Origin: Ewingella americana
GTDB lineage: Bacteria > Pseudomonadota > Gammaproteobacteria > Enterobacterales > Enterobacteriaceae
NCBI RefSeq assembly: GCF_006438725.1
Contig: NZ_RCZD01000009.1
Span: 1-64,000 of the forward strand
Reading direction: 5' to 3'
Length of the DNA: 64,000 nucleotides
A model generated the notes under the pieces. It saw only the letters and a list, made by a program, of their open reading frames with translations. It made no database searches and was not told the origin of the DNA. Of this stretch, positions 8,827 through 16,872 are shown one piece after another. The position numbers were made by a program, and so were the translations under genes. The number at the start of each line of letters is the position of its first letter. The stretch's first letter is position 1.

Positions 8827-10047
8827 GTGAACCCTGATGGGCAACCCGGACACATTGATCAAATCAAGCAAACCAACGTCGGTGTTGTTTACCGGCTGAT
8901 AGATCAGTTTGGGCCAGTTTCGCGTATTGAACTTTCCAAAAAAGCGCAGCTTGCTCCCGCCAGCATTACCAAAATTGTCCGTGAATTGTTGCAGGCGCAT
9001 CTGGTTCAGGAAGCGGAATTTCAGGAACCGGGCAGCCGTGGCCGTCCGGCGATTGGTCTGGTGCTCGACACCGATGCCTGGCACTACCTTTCAGCACGTA
9101 TCAGTCTGGGCACCATCACCCTGGGTCTGCGCGATCTCAGCAGTAAATTAGTGGTAGAAGAGGTGTTGCCTCTGCCCGCCAAGGCTGAGTTGCCGCTGCT
9201 TGAGCGCATTATCAGCGAGATGGACCAGTTCTTTATCCGTCACCAAAGCAAACTTGAGCGCCTTACCGCGATAGCCATCACTTTACCAGGCATGATTAAC
9301 GCGCGTGCCGGGGTGGTTCACCGTATGCCGTTTTATGATGATGTTAACGAGATGCCCCTTGGCACCGCATTAGGTGAACACACTGGGTTACCGGTGTTTG
9401 TGCAGCATGACATCGGTGCCTGGACCATGGCGGAAGCGTTGTACGGTGCTTCACGTGGTTGTAAAAACGTCATTCAGGTGGTGATCGATCACAACGTAGG
9501 TGCCGGTATTATCACTGGTGGGCGCGTTCTGCACGGGGGGAGCAGCAGTGTGGTAGAGATTGGCCACACTCAGGTGGACCCTTACGGTAAACGCTGTTAC
9601 TGCGGTAACCACGGTTGCCTGGAAACCGTGGCCAGCACCGACAATATTTTGGATCTGGTTCGCCAGCGCCTCATCACCGCCGTCGGTTCAAGCCTGCAGG
9701 GGATACCGTTGACGATCGAAGCTGTTTGTGACGCCGCCAACCGCGGTGATCAACTGGCGCGAGATGTGATAGTCAGCGTTGGTCACAGCGTCGGGCGGAT
9801 TCTGGCGATCATGGTAAATTTATTTAATCCTGAGAAAGTCCTGATCGGCTCGCCGCTTAATTTTGCCAAAGAGATTTTGCATCCAGCGATTATGTCCTGC
9901 ATCCAACAACAGTCACTGCCGGCTTACAGTGAAAATATCAAACTGGAATCGACGGAATTCTATAACAAAGGGACAATGCCCGGTGCTGCGTTAGTCAAAG
10001 ATGCGCTGTATAATGGTTCCTTGTTAATTAAGTTATTGCAGGGTTAA
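8827..10047 (+). CDS. mlc: Transcriptional repressor Mlc (ROK family)
   Basis: Mlc represses glucose and mannose PTS genes and is removed from DNA by binding dephosphorylated PtsG. The protein is 406 residues, the same as E. coli Mlc, and starts at GTG with GGAG upstream. The helix-turn-helix segment LSKKAQLAPASITKIVREL lies near residues 37-55. The ROK zinc-binding motif CYCGNHGCLE places Cys at 257, 259 and 264, identical to E. coli numbering. The C-terminus (GTMPGAALVKDALYNGSLL) also matches. It is followed by bioD2, the same pairing as mlc-ynfK in E. coli. Confidence 0.97.
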   Translation: MNPDGQPGHIDQIKQTNVGVVYRLIDQFGPVSRIELSKKAQLAPASITKIVRELLQAHLVQEAEFQEPGSRGRPAIGLVLDTDAWHYLSARISLGTITLGLRDLSSKLVVEEVLPLPAKAELPLLERIISEMDQFFIRHQSKLERLTAIAITLPGMINARAGVVHRMPFYDDVNEMPLGTALGEHTGLPVFVQHDIGAWTMAEALYGASRGCKNVIQVVIDHNVGAGIITGGRVLHGGSSSVVEIGHTQVDPYGKRCYCGNHGCLETVASTDNILDLVRQRLITAVGSSLQGIPLTIEAVCDAANRGDQLARDVIVSVGHSVGRILAIMVNLFNPEKVLIGSPLNFAKEILHPAIMSCIQQQSLPAYSENIKLESTEFYNKGTMPGAALVKDALYNGSLLIKLLQG

Positions 10048-10256
10048 TTATTGCTATAAATTAACTTGAGTTATTTATATTAAAAGTAATAAAAATCTTA
10101 TTTTGCCAATTATTCTCCTCAGTGACCAAAACATTGCGCTAACGCAAATCGTTCTCGAATCCTATCGCCTAGACTTTCAACCTGTCACTCAGTCTCAGGC
10201 GAACCTGCCGGAGATAATTTCTTAGTCAAACGGAGAGATCCCGGAGCCAGAATTCC

Positions 10257-10943
10257 ATGTTAACGCACTTTTTCGTCACGGGTACGGACGCTCGTGTAGG
10301 TAAAACCATCGTGACTCGCGCTCTGCTGCAGGCGCTAGTAGCGCAGGGCAAATGTGCATTGGGTTATAAACCTGTCGCAACAGGAAGCCAGGAGCTGGCA
10401 GACGGTATCCGAAATAAAGATGCGGTAACGCTGCAAAACTCCTCATCTGTTTCTTATCCTTACGAAAAAATAACGCCTTTAGCATTACTGGACGAAGATA
10501 TCTATGCCAGCGACACCCCGGACAATATTTTTGAAATAATGACCGCAGGTTTGAAATTTATGCGTGAAGGTGGGGATGTCGTGGTGGTTGAAGGCTGTGA
10601 TGGCTGGAGAGCATTGATCACTCCACAGCGTTTTTATTCCGACTGGGTTCGTCAGCAGAATATACCGGTTATTCTGGTTGTCGGTATTCAGGAAGGTTGT
10701 GTCAGCCATGCGTTATTAAGTGCGCAGGCAATCATTGCTGATGGTTTACCATTGGTTGGCTGGGTAGCAAACCGTATTAACCCATGCCTTGCACATTATC
10801 AGGAAACAATTGATGCTATCGGCACCAATATAACCGCGCCACTCCTTGGTGAAATTCCTTATTTACCACGCGCGGAATCACGCGATATGGCGAAATATAT
10901 TGATCTCTCACTGATACATATCAAAAGTGAGCAAACGGCCTAA
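10257..10943 (+). CDS. bioD2: Dethiobiotin synthetase paralogue (BioD2/YnfK)
   Basis: The 228-residue protein belongs to the BioD family of ATP-dependent carboxylases, which close the ureido ring of dethiobiotin from 7,8-diaminopelargonate and CO2. The P-loop reads GTDARVGKT (residues 8-16) where BioD usually has GTDTGVGKT. The segment KPVATGSQ (near 39) and VVVEGCDGWR (near 104-113) correspond to the substrate-binding BioD motifs, although in BioD the latter usually reads EGAGGW. The substitutions suggest the YnfK-type paralogue rather than the bio-operon enzyme. E. coli YnfK is 231 residues and also lies beside mlc. Whether it makes dethiobiotin or acts on another diamine cannot be told. 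Confidence 0.88.
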   Translation: MLTHFFVTGTDARVGKTIVTRALLQALVAQGKCALGYKPVATGSQELADGIRNKDAVTLQNSSSVSYPYEKITPLALLDEDIYASDTPDNIFEIMTAGLKFMREGGDVVVVEGCDGWRALITPQRFYSDWVRQQNIPVILVVGIQEGCVSHALLSAQAIIADGLPLVGWVANRINPCLAHYQETIDAIGTNITAPLLGEIPYLPRAESRDMAKYIDLSLIHIKSEQTA

Positions 10944-10978
10944 ACTTTTCCGGGCCGCTTTTCTGATAACCGCCGCCG

Positions 10979-11003
10979 AGGCTCAGCATGCTGAGCCTTT
11001 TTA
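10979..11003 (+). terminator. Rho-independent terminator after bioD2
   Basis: A 20-base perfect palindrome (AGGCTCAGCATGCTGAGCCT, 10979-10998) is followed by T residues to 11003. It lies 36 bases after the bioD2 stop codon. Confidence 0.85.
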
Positions 11004-11127
11004 TTGCCTCGTTTTTACGGTTTCTCCCTTCATTCTGTTTTCTCCGTGGCTCACGGGCAGCTTTGGGCATGCGGCGTTGATATTACCTGATGGCTCAGCA
11101 CAGATGGCTGAGCCAGCGTTGAATCTC

Positions 11128-11394
11128 TTAACGACGGCCACGTGGATGCGTTCTTGCCGTCCAGTCATAGGTCGCAGACGTACTAGGAACGGCTTTGGCA
11201 CGGCGTTTTTCTGCACGGGCTTTGGCGGCAACTTTCTCTTTTTCTTCCATGAGTTTATCGATGAAGTTGTCTTTAATACGGTTGGTTTCGGAGTTGGTCA
11301 GTTCGCGACCCTGCGCTTTGCGGCTCTGGTCGGTCAGCGTTTTAAGCTCGCGCTGCTCGCTTTCCGTCATATCTTGCTGAGTTAATCTTTTCAT
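11128..11394 (-). CDS. yjbD: DUF3811 family protein, YjbD-like
   Basis: This 88-residue, highly charged protein resembles E. coli YjbD (DUF3811): the segments TESEQRELKTL and RELTNSETNRIKDNFIDKLM (residues 10-50) and the C-terminal RGRR are shared. The middle is a predicted amphipathic or coiled-coil helix rich in Lys, Glu and Ala, with a basic stretch AKARAEKRRAKA. No function is established for the family. It is transcribed toward bioD2; a hairpin with arms TGGCTCAGC and GCTGAGCCA lies just downstream (about 11091-11115) but lacks a T tract on the coding strand. Confidence 0.85.
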   Translation of the reverse strand: MKRLTQQDMTESEQRELKTLTDQSRKAQGRELTNSETNRIKDNFIDKLMEEKEKVAAKARAEKRRAKAVPSTSATYDWTARTHPRGRR

Positions 11395-11640
11395 TTACGG
11401 GCATCCGTGTGAGGAAAGTGTCCTCCAGTGTAGCCTTTTTCGTGCAAAAAACTCAGTGATAACGCGTTAATCCTTAAAGTTGCTGCCAAAATCCGGCAAA
11501 GCGATTTTTTATTGAGCACATCCCCGTGATCGGGCTGTAAAAACTCTCAGCTATAAGATTTACTTATTATCCAATTACCTGACCCAGGCCTATTCTTTCT
11601 TTTAACAATGAGAACCTTACCCCTGACGAGAGAACCTATC

Positions 11641-12195
11641 ATGTCTGTTTCATTGCGTGAGACCATCACGCTTCACGATGCAAGTATTGCCGATATGGCG
11701 CAAATCCAGCAGATTTACGCCCATCACGTGATCCATGGAATTGCCTCTTTTGAAACAGAGCCGCCAACGCGGGATGAAATGCTGTCACGGCGCGAAAATA
11801 TCCTCAGTAAAGGCCTGCCGTATCTGGTCGCCAAACGCGATGACCAGGTTCTGGGCTACTGCTATCTGGCGCCTTACCGGCCACGTTATGCCTACCGTTT
11901 CACCTGCGAAGGATCGGTGTATATCGATGAAACTGAACAGGGTCAGGGGATTGGCAAGCGGCTAATGCAGGAAGCGGTAAAGCGGGCCACAGAAGGTGGC
12001 TGGCGACAGATGATTGCCAACGTCGGCAACAGCAGTAATGTGGGTTCTATAAAACTGCATGAATCGCTGGGGTTTGTGATCGTCGGCACGCTCAAAAGCG
12101 TAGGTTTCAAACATGGCCGCTGGATTGACACGGTGCTGATGCAGCTGGAGCTGGGCGACGGCGATATTACGTTACCGGGCAATTGCGGAAATTAA
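11641..12195 (+). CDS. GNAT N-acetyltransferase (phosphinothricin/methionine sulfone type)
   Basis: The 184-residue protein is a GCN5-related acetyltransferase of the Pat/Bar/MnaT group, which acetylates the amino group of compounds such as phosphinothricin, methionine sulfoximine or related amino acids. The acetyl-CoA loop EQGQGIGKRLM (near residues 99-109) fits the Q/RxxGxG/A motif, and SVYIDETEQG before it and NSSNVGSIKLHESLGF (near 132-147) are typical of this subgroup. The frame is open 11 codons earlier (ATG 11608) without a ribosome site; 11641 matches the expected family start. The Fur-like box at 12191 overlaps its 3' end. Confidence 0.85.
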   Translation: MSVSLRETITLHDASIADMAQIQQIYAHHVIHGIASFETEPPTRDEMLSRRENILSKGLPYLVAKRDDQVLGYCYLAPYRPRYAYRFTCEGSVYIDETEQGQGIGKRLMQEAVKRATEGGWRQMIANVGNSSNVGSIKLHESLGFVIVGTLKSVGFKHGRWIDTVLMQLELGDGDITLPGNCGN

Positions 12196-12209
12196 CGATA
12201 ATCATTATC
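12191..12209 (+). promoter_or_regulatory. Fur box
   Basis: The 19 bases ATTAACGATAATCATTATC match the Fur consensus at 16 of 19 positions. The box overlaps the stop codon of the acetyltransferase gene and lies 34 bases before the binding-protein gene, so iron-dependent repression of that gene is expected. Confidence 0.85.
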
Positions 12210-12242
12210 ATCTCGTTCCTGATCACTGGATTCTGAGACGTT

Positions 12243-13358
12243 ATGCGTATTTCCTGCCAGATATTGTTACTTGCAAGCCTGATTGCCTCCGGGCTGGCGC
12301 AGGCCAAAACGGTTATTGACCTGTCTGATCGAACGGTTGACGTCCCGGATAATCCTCAACGTATTGTGCTCGGCGAAAGCCGGATGCTCTATACGTTGAG
12401 CCTGATACAAGACGGTAACCCTGCCAAAAACGTGGTGGGATGGCCGGGTGATATGCAAAACCTCGATCCGCAAAGCTGGCAGTTATACGTCAAAGCGTTT
12501 CCCGCGATTGCTGACATCCCTCAGTTCGGAAAAAACAACTTCACCCAGATGAACCCGGAGAAAGTGATCGCCCTGAAGCCGGATTTAGTCATCCTTCCGC
12601 GTTATGCCAAGCAGCCGTCAGACCATGACCAGATGCTGGACAGCCTGACCCGTGCGGGGATCCCGGTGATTTACGTCGACTTGCGTGTTGATCAGATCAA
12701 CAACACCGTGCCCAGTGTCAAACTGTTAGGCGACGTGCTGAATAGTCCGCAAAAAGCCGCCCGGTTTATTACGTTTTATCAGCAGCATATGGAGCGGGTA
12801 AAACAGCGCATCGCGCAGTACCACGGCAAGAAAACTCGCGTCATGTTGCAGTTGCAACCGGGCCGCCGTGAAAGTTGTTGCACGACGGTTTCGCACGGCA
12901 ACCTGGCCGATTTACTCGATTTCGCTGGCGGGGAAAACATCGCCCGTGGTGCATTCAAAAGCGTCTACGGTGAGATGAATCCCGAAGCGGTGATTGCCGC
13001 GGATCCTGATGTCTATATCAGTACCGGTATGGGGAGTCCGCAGGGGAACCCGGGCTCAGAGATCATGCTTGGGCCGCAGGTTACAGAGGTGCAGGCTCAG
13101 GGGAGTTTCCGTCTGATGATGGACAAACAGCCGTTGCTCTCACACTTGAAGCCGGTCCGGGAAGGGCGGGCCTATGCGGTATGGCATAACTTCTACCTCA
13201 GCCCGTACCATATGGTGGATGTCGAAGTGTTTGCCAAAGCGCTCTACCCGCAACTGTTCAAGGATGTCGATCCACAGCAGACGGTAAAAGAGATCTATAC
13301 GCAGTTCCTGCCCATTCCTTTTAGCGGGACCTATTGGACGCAGCTTCATCCACGTTAA
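12243..13358 (+). CDS. Iron-siderophore ABC transporter periplasmic binding protein
   Basis: The 371-residue protein has a cleavable signal peptide (ending near ASGLAQA, residue 21) and a class III periplasmic-binding fold of the Fe3+-siderophore/cobalamin type (PF01497-like), with VIDLSDRTVDVPDNPQRIV at the mature N-terminus and LKPDLVILP near residue 116. It should bind a ferric chelate in the periplasm. No permease or ATPase gene is next to it, so it probably works with a transporter encoded elsewhere. A Fur box precedes it and the convergent gene encodes a TonB-dependent siderophore receptor, which supports a shared iron-uptake role. The ligand cannot be named. Confidence 0.85.
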   Translation: MRISCQILLLASLIASGLAQAKTVIDLSDRTVDVPDNPQRIVLGESRMLYTLSLIQDGNPAKNVVGWPGDMQNLDPQSWQLYVKAFPAIADIPQFGKNNFTQMNPEKVIALKPDLVILPRYAKQPSDHDQMLDSLTRAGIPVIYVDLRVDQINNTVPSVKLLGDVLNSPQKAARFITFYQQHMERVKQRIAQYHGKKTRVMLQLQPGRRESCCTTVSHGNLADLLDFAGGENIARGAFKSVYGEMNPEAVIAADPDVYISTGMGSPQGNPGSEIMLGPQVTEVQAQGSFRLMMDKQPLLSHLKPVREGRAYAVWHNFYLSPYHMVDVEVFAKALYPQLFKDVDPQQTVKEIYTQFLPIPFSGTYWTQLHPR

Positions 13359-13364
13359 AAGGTG

Positions 13365-13393
13365 ATCCCCCACCTCTGCGCAAGGTGGGGGAT
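13365..13393. terminator. Shared hairpin between convergent iron-uptake genes
   Basis: Arms of 11 bases (ATCCCCCACCT at 13365-13375 and its complement at 13383-13393) form a perfect stem with a 7-base loop. On the minus strand it is followed by CACCTTTTAAC, so it probably serves the receptor gene; on the plus strand there is no T tract. Confidence 0.6.
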
Positions 13394-13411
13394 TAACCCC
13401 CTGTGGGCGGG

Positions 13412-15547
13412 TTAGAAATCCACCACGGCGGACAGCACCACGTTGCGTGGCTCGCCTTCAATGACACGCAGATTCCCGGCACTGGAGGAATAATATTCCT
13501 TATCGAACAGGTTATTAATGTTCAATTTCAGTTGGGTATGTTTGCCTAACAGCGGGCTGTCCCAGGCAATAAAGGCATCTGCAACGGTGTAAGACGGCAT
13601 GGTGAAACTGTTTTCAGGGTCTCCGGCACGGCTACCAACATAACGAGCACCGCCACCGATGCGCACATCCCCCGGAACCGGCACCCAACGCAGTGTGTGG
13701 CTCAGGTACAGGCTACCCATTTGCGTTGGCGCATTCACCAGGCGGTTACCGACGTTAGCCGGGTTCACGTTGTCCTCGGTGATTTCGGTTTTGTCATAGC
13801 TGTAATTGGCGCTGACACTCCAGTCGGTCGCAATCTCACCGTTCACTTCCAGCTCAGCCCCGGTCGAACGCGCTTTAGGAATACTGCGCGTCACACCGTT
13901 GATAAACACTGACATATCTTTTTCATCAATGCGATACAGCGCCAGTGTGGCGTCAACTCGTGGTGAAATCTGCCATTTGGTGCCCACTTCATAGGTGGTG
14001 CCCAGCTCTGGTTGCGACACATTGCCGTTGTCATCGGTATCGGTTGACGGCGTAAATGAGCGGCTGAAACTGCCATAAAATGAGAGATCTTCCGTCAGCT
14101 TATACACCAGCCCCAGCTGTGGCAGAAACTTATTGTCGCTATCGTCCAGCGTTTGCGTTGGGTCAACAAAACCGTAAGAGGACTTCTGGTTATAATGCTG
14201 ATAACGGCCACCCACCACACCAATCCACTGATCGGTAAAGTGAATACTGTCTTTCACATAGACGGACTTATTGAATAGGGTATTGCGCAGATTGCTCAGT
14301 TTATCGTTATAGGTGGTGCTGTCAGTGGTCGGTGACAGGCCATACACCGGGTTATACATATTGAACTGACTGTTCACTTTTCCACGATAAGAGTACTGCT
14401 TGTAGGTTTCATTCTTCTCATAATCCACGCCCAACAACAGATCATGGGTCATGCCGAAGATCTCCTGATTTCCGATCCAGTCCCAGGCGGTGTAATCCGT
14501 CTGATGATTGAAGCCCCGGTTGGCATCCGCACGGCGCGTCACGGCGCCGGTGGTGGTGTTGATCGCCGTCGCACGCACTTCGTTACTGTCGTAACGGCGC
14601 TGCATCCAGGCGTAAGTCAGGCGTGTTTTCCACTCGGGGCTAAGTTCGTATTCCCAGGTGGTATTCAGGCGCTTATTTTTGCCCCAGGCGTGGTTTGCCT
14701 GCTCATCGAGACGACGCTCATAGGGGATATCAATCGGCTGGCCATTAATAAAAGCGGTTCCGCGATCGTAGGGAATATCGTATTTGTACTCTTGATAACT
14801 GATATTGAAACTGGCTTTATCACCAAACCAACTCAGGGAAGGAGCGAGCAGGGTATGCTGATCTTTACCGAAGTTGCGCCAGTAATCCTCCGACTGCCTT
14901 TCAGCGATCATACGGAAAGCGAAACCGTTACCCAACGGGCCGGTGACATCAATCCCGCCACTGCCGCCGCCGAAACCACCGGTGCTGCCGTTGACCTGGG
15001 TATTCCACTCATATTGCGGTTTTTTACTGATGATGTTGATCACACCGCCGGGGTTTTGGATCCCGTACAACAACGACGCGGAGCCTTTCAGCACTTCGAC
15101 GTGATCGGTGGTGGCGTTAAATCCCAGCCCCTGATTACTGCGCACGCCGTCGAGTAAAATTGACCCATCACTGTTGGCGCCAAAACCGCGTTTGACGAAA
15201 CCATCCTCGGTGCCACCGAGCGTGTTGCCTTGCGTCACGCCGCTGACGAACTTCATCGCGTCGTCGAGAGATTTCATCTGATAATCGTTGATCATTGATG
15301 ACGTCACTACGCTGACCGACTGCGGCGTCTCATTGAGTGGTGTATTGCTTTTGCTGGCGGTAGAGGACTGACTGGCGCTGTAATCCGTCGAATAGACAGA
15401 ATTGTCAGCGGCGGTGACGGTCAGCGTATCCGCCTGCGGGGCGGTTTCCGTCGCTGCCAGCAGCGGGGACCCATGAAGTATTGCCAACGCCAGTACGGAT
15501 TTTTTGAATCCGCTCATGGCAATTTTTTGATTTTTTTTAACAGACAC
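13412..15547 (-). CDS. TonB-dependent siderophore receptor
   Basis: The 711-residue protein is an outer-membrane gated channel for a ferric siderophore. It has a signal peptide (about residues 1-32, ending SPLLAA), a TonB-box-like DTLTVTA just after it, a plug domain (NETPQSVSVVTSSMI near 73-87, then LLDGVRSNQG and VEVLKGSASLLYGIQNPGGVINIISKKP near 130-180) and a 22-strand-type barrel ending in Phe. The order of motifs fits the hydroxamate receptor group (FhuE/FoxA/FcuA-like), but the substrate is not decided by eye. The start is GTG at 15547 with AGGGAAAG upstream; an ATG ten codons later lacks a ribosome site. A Fur-like box lies 20 bases upstream. Confidence 0.9.
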   Translation of the reverse strand: MSVKKNQKIAMSGFKKSVLALAILHGSPLLAATETAPQADTLTVTAADNSVYSTDYSASQSSTASKSNTPLNETPQSVSVVTSSMINDYQMKSLDDAMKFVSGVTQGNTLGGTEDGFVKRGFGANSDGSILLDGVRSNQGLGFNATTDHVEVLKGSASLLYGIQNPGGVINIISKKPQYEWNTQVNGSTGGFGGGSGGIDVTGPLGNGFAFRMIAERQSEDYWRNFGKDQHTLLAPSLSWFGDKASFNISYQEYKYDIPYDRGTAFINGQPIDIPYERRLDEQANHAWGKNKRLNTTWEYELSPEWKTRLTYAWMQRRYDSNEVRATAINTTTGAVTRRADANRGFNHQTDYTAWDWIGNQEIFGMTHDLLLGVDYEKNETYKQYSYRGKVNSQFNMYNPVYGLSPTTDSTTYNDKLSNLRNTLFNKSVYVKDSIHFTDQWIGVVGGRYQHYNQKSSYGFVDPTQTLDDSDNKFLPQLGLVYKLTEDLSFYGSFSRSFTPSTDTDDNGNVSQPELGTTYEVGTKWQISPRVDATLALYRIDEKDMSVFINGVTRSIPKARSTGAELEVNGEIATDWSVSANYSYDKTEITEDNVNPANVGNRLVNAPTQMGSLYLSHTLRWVPVPGDVRIGGGARYVGSRAGDPENSFTMPSYTVADAFIAWDSPLLGKHTQLKLNINNLFDKEYYSSSAGNLRVIEGEPRNVVLSAVVDF

Positions 15548-15566
15548 GTGAACTTTCCCTGAAAAT

Positions 15567-15585
15567 GCAAATGATAACGGTTTGC
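15567..15585 (-). promoter_or_regulatory. Putative Fur box of the TonB receptor gene
   Basis: The sequence GCAAATGATAACGGTTTGC matches the Fur consensus at about 12 of 19 positions and is itself a partial palindrome (GCAAA and TTTGC arms). It lies 20 bases before the receptor start codon, a usual place for iron repression. Confidence 0.6.
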
Positions 15586-15659
15586 ATTCTAATTAAGATC
15601 GCCACGATGTGAAGTGAAATTTCGGCTTTTTTGAAAAGCCTTTAAAATTTTAACTTAAA

Positions 15660-16170
15660 ATTCAAATTCAAATTCAAATTCAAGGTCGTGGGCGCCGGCC
15701 CACACCGGGTCAAGGGCCGTAAACGCGGCCCTTAACAATCCTGCGTTTTTTAACTGCGCGCTATCGCTGAATCGGGATGGCCGTGTTTCAGGTATCACAG
15801 ATATAGCCGCAAAATGTCAGCCCTGACGGGCTTCCCGGCTGCGGGTTCGAGCCAACGGTAAAAATGTTGTCTCTCCACCGACTTGCCGGTGACATTTTTG
15901 AATGCGGCCGAAGCTTCTTTAAATTCAAAATCAAAACCGACAGGGTATTTTCCTTTAAAAAAGTCGAGGCCGCGTTCAAAACGACGTCGAGGGAGAGGCG
16001 CAAAACCGCGAGTCTTTTTACGCGGGTTGAAGCCCGAACTGAGAGGACCGCGCAGCGGCGGAGTTTGCGGCTATCGTCTTGGCCCCTGAAACACGGCCAT
16101 TGTGACCAGCGCAGCTGCTTTTTAAAAAAACGCAGGAGTTCCAAGAGGAGGCGCGTTTACGCCTCCTTTT
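15660..16170. repeat. Composite intergenic repeat, element B
   Basis: In order: four ATTCAA hexamers (15660-15683), a GTGGGC/GCCCAC hairpin, an 8-bp hairpin with loop TAAACG (15712-15733), the left arm of a long inverted repeat (15740-15792), a core with GCGGCC-containing inverted ends (about 15894-15993), the right arm (16085-16136) and an 8-bp hairpin with loop CGTTTA (16146-16167). The arms end in CCTGCGTTTTTT and in ATGGCCGTGTTTCAGG, the latter being 16 bases that pair perfectly with 16085-16100. Short open frames here are low-complexity by-products. No gene is supported between 15548 and 16354. Confidence 0.9.
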
Positions 16171-16171
16171 G

Positions 16172-16340
16172 GGCCGGTTTGGGCGGCAGCCCAAGGTTTG
16201 GACCTTAAGGCCGGTTTGGGCGGCAGCCCAAGGTTTGGACCTTAAGGCCGGTTTGGGCGGCAGCCCAAGGTTTGGACCTTAAGGCCAGTTTGGGTGGGAA
16301 CCCAAGGTTTGGACCTTAAGGCCGGTTTGGGCAGCCGCCC
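16172..16340. repeat. 37-bp tandem repeat array
   Basis: Units start at 16172, 16209, 16246, 16283 and 16320: four complete copies and a partial fifth, head to tail with an exact 37-base period. The fourth copy has a few changes (CCAGTTTGGGTGGGAACCC). Each unit holds the hairpin TTGGGC-GGCA-GCCCAA and the palindrome CCTTAAGG. A single related unit lies at the end of element C (about 38009). There are no spacers, so this is not a CRISPR array. Confidence 0.95.
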
Positions 16341-16354
16341 ATGACTAACCGCAG

Positions 16355-16738
16355 TTAGTCGACCGTCGAATACTTGATGTAGTGGTTCGTACAGTTAAAA
16401 TTCCCCACATAATGCAGTTCGCCGTCCGGGCCTTTGGCCGTGAACGGTACACGGTAGGTGCCCTGATCATTTTTCACGTCATCGCTGATGAACGACAGGA
16501 CGGGTACGGCGGTACCGATGTTGTCTTTGTCATTGCCCCAGTTGGGAATACGGTTTTGCATGAAGTCAGCCGTCACGCTGTCGATGGCATTTTGCGGCGT
16601 AATAGTGGCACAGGCCTGCGGCGTAGTACGCTGCATCCACATCGGATAGACGTAAACTGACCCTAACATCACCACCATGATGATAAAAATGGCTGAAATC
16701 ATGCCGATGAGTATCACTTTGCTCTTATTTCCAACCAC
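16355..16738 (-). CDS. Small membrane-anchored protein of unknown function
   Basis: I do not recognise this 127-residue protein. It starts at GTG with AGGAG six bases upstream. A hydrophobic segment (about residues 8-31, VILIGMISAIFIIMVVMLGSV) should act as an uncleaved anchor, leaving a periplasmic domain of about 95 residues with two Cys (in QACATITP near 42 and in NFNCTNHY near 117) that could form a disulfide. Its stop codon lies directly beside the 37-bp tandem array. It is likely monocistronic; the next gene upstream is divergent. Confidence 0.65.
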   Translation of the reverse strand: MVGNKSKVILIGMISAIFIIMVVMLGSVYVYPMWMQRTTPQACATITPQNAIDSVTADFMQNRIPNWGNDKDNIGTAVPVLSFISDDVKNDQGTYRVPFTAKGPDGELHYVGNFNCTNHYIKYSTVD

Positions 16739-16872
16739 GTTCGCTCCTGATCAGCCGCTATTCATGCTTAGACTGAGTTGTTAATTCGATGTAAATCATA
16801 ACGTCACAATCGTGCATGTTACGATAGAACGCGATCTATGATCCATTTTCACTTTACCCGGAGGAGAATTTT

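Noticed and set aside
14444-15157. A 237-codon plus-strand frame
   Set aside because: It is antisense to the TonB receptor gene and reflects codon bias of that gene.
15788-16208. Overlapping short frames on both strands within element B
   Set aside because: Composition is that of the repeat, no ribosome sites and no resemblance to proteins; the DNA structure explains the region better.
16172-16340. Regular 37-base repeats as a possible CRISPR array
   Set aside because: The units are contiguous, with no unique spacers and no cas genes nearby.
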